From positions 310,001-374,000 of the forward strand of contig NZ_WNKW01000004.1 of the NCBI RefSeq assembly GCF_009720775.1: a DNA stretch of 64,000 nucleotides. The letters run 5' to 3'. The notes beneath the pieces were generated by a model. That model was not told the origin of the DNA and did not search any database. It saw nothing but the letters and a program-made list of their open reading frames with translations. The DNA is from Pseudoduganella danionis (lineage in GTDB: Bacteria > Pseudomonadota > Gammaproteobacteria > Burkholderiales > Burkholderiaceae_D). The position numbers and the translations under genes are program-made. This document shows positions 63,116 through 64,000 of this stretch, one piece after another (the stretch's first letter is position 1; each line of letters starts with the position of its first letter).

Positions 63116-64000
63116 TCAGGGCGCCGAGCGCGCCACCCATTCGATCAGGCCATCGAGGACATTGCGCCCCGCGCCACCGGCCACATGTTCGTCATTGAGG
63201 AAGGCTACTACCACGCAGGGCTGGTTGGCCGCATCGTAGACATAGCCGGCAATCGCCGTAATGCCGTTCAGCGTACCCGTCTTGATACGGGCACGGCGCG
63301 TGGCCGGGCTATCCTTGAGGCGTTTGCGCATGGTGCCATCGGTGCCGGCGATCGGCAGCGCGGCGAGGAATTCCGGCATCCATGGGCTGCGCAGGCCGGC
63401 CTGCAGCACGGCCGCCATCTGCGCCGGCGTGGCACGCTCGAGCCGTGACAGGCCGGAACCATTTTCCAGTACCAGCCCGTCGGCGCTGATGCGCTGCGAT
63501 TGCAGCCAGCCACGGATGGCCAGATCGGCCCGCATCTGGGTGCTGGCCACACTGTCGTCGGCCGGTAACGGCTTGCTGCCCAGCGCTGCATCGGCCTGCA
63601 GGCTGCCCAGCATCAGGTAGACGGTGCGGGCGAGGGTGTTATCGGAGTGCTTGTTCACATCGCGCAGCACTTCGGGCAACGAGCGTGACTGGTGTTCGGC
63701 CAGCAAACGGCTGTCCGGTGCCAGACCTGCCGCTTCGGCCTCGCGTACCTCGCCACTCAGGCTGCCGCCCAGCTTGCGCCACTGGGCGCGCAGCAGACGG
63801 GCCAGAAAATCGTGGTGGTCGAGCACGTCGAGACTGGTGGAGCGGTTGCAGTTGCGCGGGTAGCGGCCATGCAGAATCACCGTCAGCTGGTCGCCACGGC
63901 GGCGTACTTCCGGCGTGCGCCAGTCTTTTTCCCAGCTGGCGCAGGGTGCATCGACCAGTTGCAGATCGGCCTTGACGCTGACCTGCTCCAGCTCCGGCAG
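63116..64000 (-). CDS. dacB: D-alanyl-D-alanine carboxypeptidase/endopeptidase PBP4 (DacB), right-edge partial
   Basis: Penicillin-binding protein 4, open to the window end; 294 C-terminal residues are present. The S-x-N motif is in 'KHSDNTLART' and the K-T-G motif in 'RIKTGTLNGITAIAGY'. The first in-window part ('EQVSVKADLQLVDAPCASW') continues the S13 peptidase domain. The S-x-x-K nucleophile lies outside. A GTG at 63880 is internal. It faces ddpX tail to tail, 30 bases apart, ending the recycling block. Confidence 0.92.
   Translation of the reverse strand: MPELEQVSVKADLQLVDAPCASWEKDWRTPEVRRRGDQLTVILHGRYPRNCNRSTSLDVLDHHDFLARLLRAQWRKLGGSLSGEVREAEAAGLAPDSRLLAEHQSRSLPEVLRDVNKHSDNTLARTVYLMLGSLQADAALGSKPLPADDSVASTQMRADLAIRGWLQSQRISADGLVLENGSGLSRLERATPAQMAAVLQAGLRSPWMPEFLAALPIAGTDGTMRKRLKDSPATRRARIKTGTLNGITAIAGYVYDAANQPCVVVAFLNDEHVAGGAGRNVLDGLIEWVARSAP

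Overview
This 64 kb window is a high-GC, gene-dense stretch of a betaproteobacterial chromosome. The gene content (methylcrotonyl-CoA carboxylase pathway, cbb3 oxidase with FNR, TauE/SafE-ccoI-ccoS-ccoNOQP-ccoGH order, lipA-lipB-ybeD, a Fiu/PiuC pair) fits Burkholderiales, most likely Oxalobacteraceae; the family-level guess is inference. No insertion sequence, prophage or CRISPR array was seen. About 70 features are supported. One gene (rsmI) is cut at the left edge and one (dacB) at the right edge.

Layout. 1-600: end of rsmI and an isolated tRNA-Pro with its own promoter and terminator. 641-11886 (minus strand): a long gene train for leucine/isovalerate catabolism (liuB, liuC, liuD, HMG-CoA lyase) with the complete biotin set bioA-bioF-bioD-bioB placed between liuC and liuD. 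Biotin is the cofactor of the carboxylase encoded around it. 12053-13691 (plus): a GntR/UTRA regulator and the MurNAc-6-phosphate etherase murQ. 13708-25857 (minus): a partial type VI secretion locus, tssE-tssF-tssG-vgrG-phospholipase effector-immunity-(relics)-second immunity-tssK. 25961-28395: an EamA transporter and AT-rich hypothetical or decayed sequence. 28396-35099: lipA, lipB, a shortened LysR regulator preceded by three perfect DnaA-box matches, ybeD, a FecR/DUF6600 protein, a LysE transporter and a DUF808 protein. 35301-48089: an oxygen-responsive block with two perfect FNR boxes, a PAS-chemoreceptor, hemN, the cbb3 oxidase genes and fnr. 48357-55059: a hybrid histidine kinase and a Fur-box-preceded catecholate siderophore receptor with its PiuC hydroxylase. 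55056-56929: a TMEM175-like channel, a membrane-anchored L7/L12-C-terminal-like protein and a DsbA. 57061-64000: a YdeI protein and then a likely peptidoglycan-recycling set: AmpG-like permease, GHL10 lipoprotein, BadF-type sugar kinase, AmiD amidase, D,D-dipeptidase and PBP4.

The most informative structure is in the T6SS locus. A tandem duplication of about 1.84 kb, with breakpoints inside the effector (about codon 358) and inside tssK (about codon 22), explains the order seen: intact effector, immunity 1, a 21-codon tssK 5' relic, an effector C-terminal fragment without its catalytic serine, immunity 2, intact tssK. The two immunity copies have since diverged. The second notable signal is the cluster of three same-orientation TTATNCACA sites at 30219-30306, far from any dnaA gene visible here.
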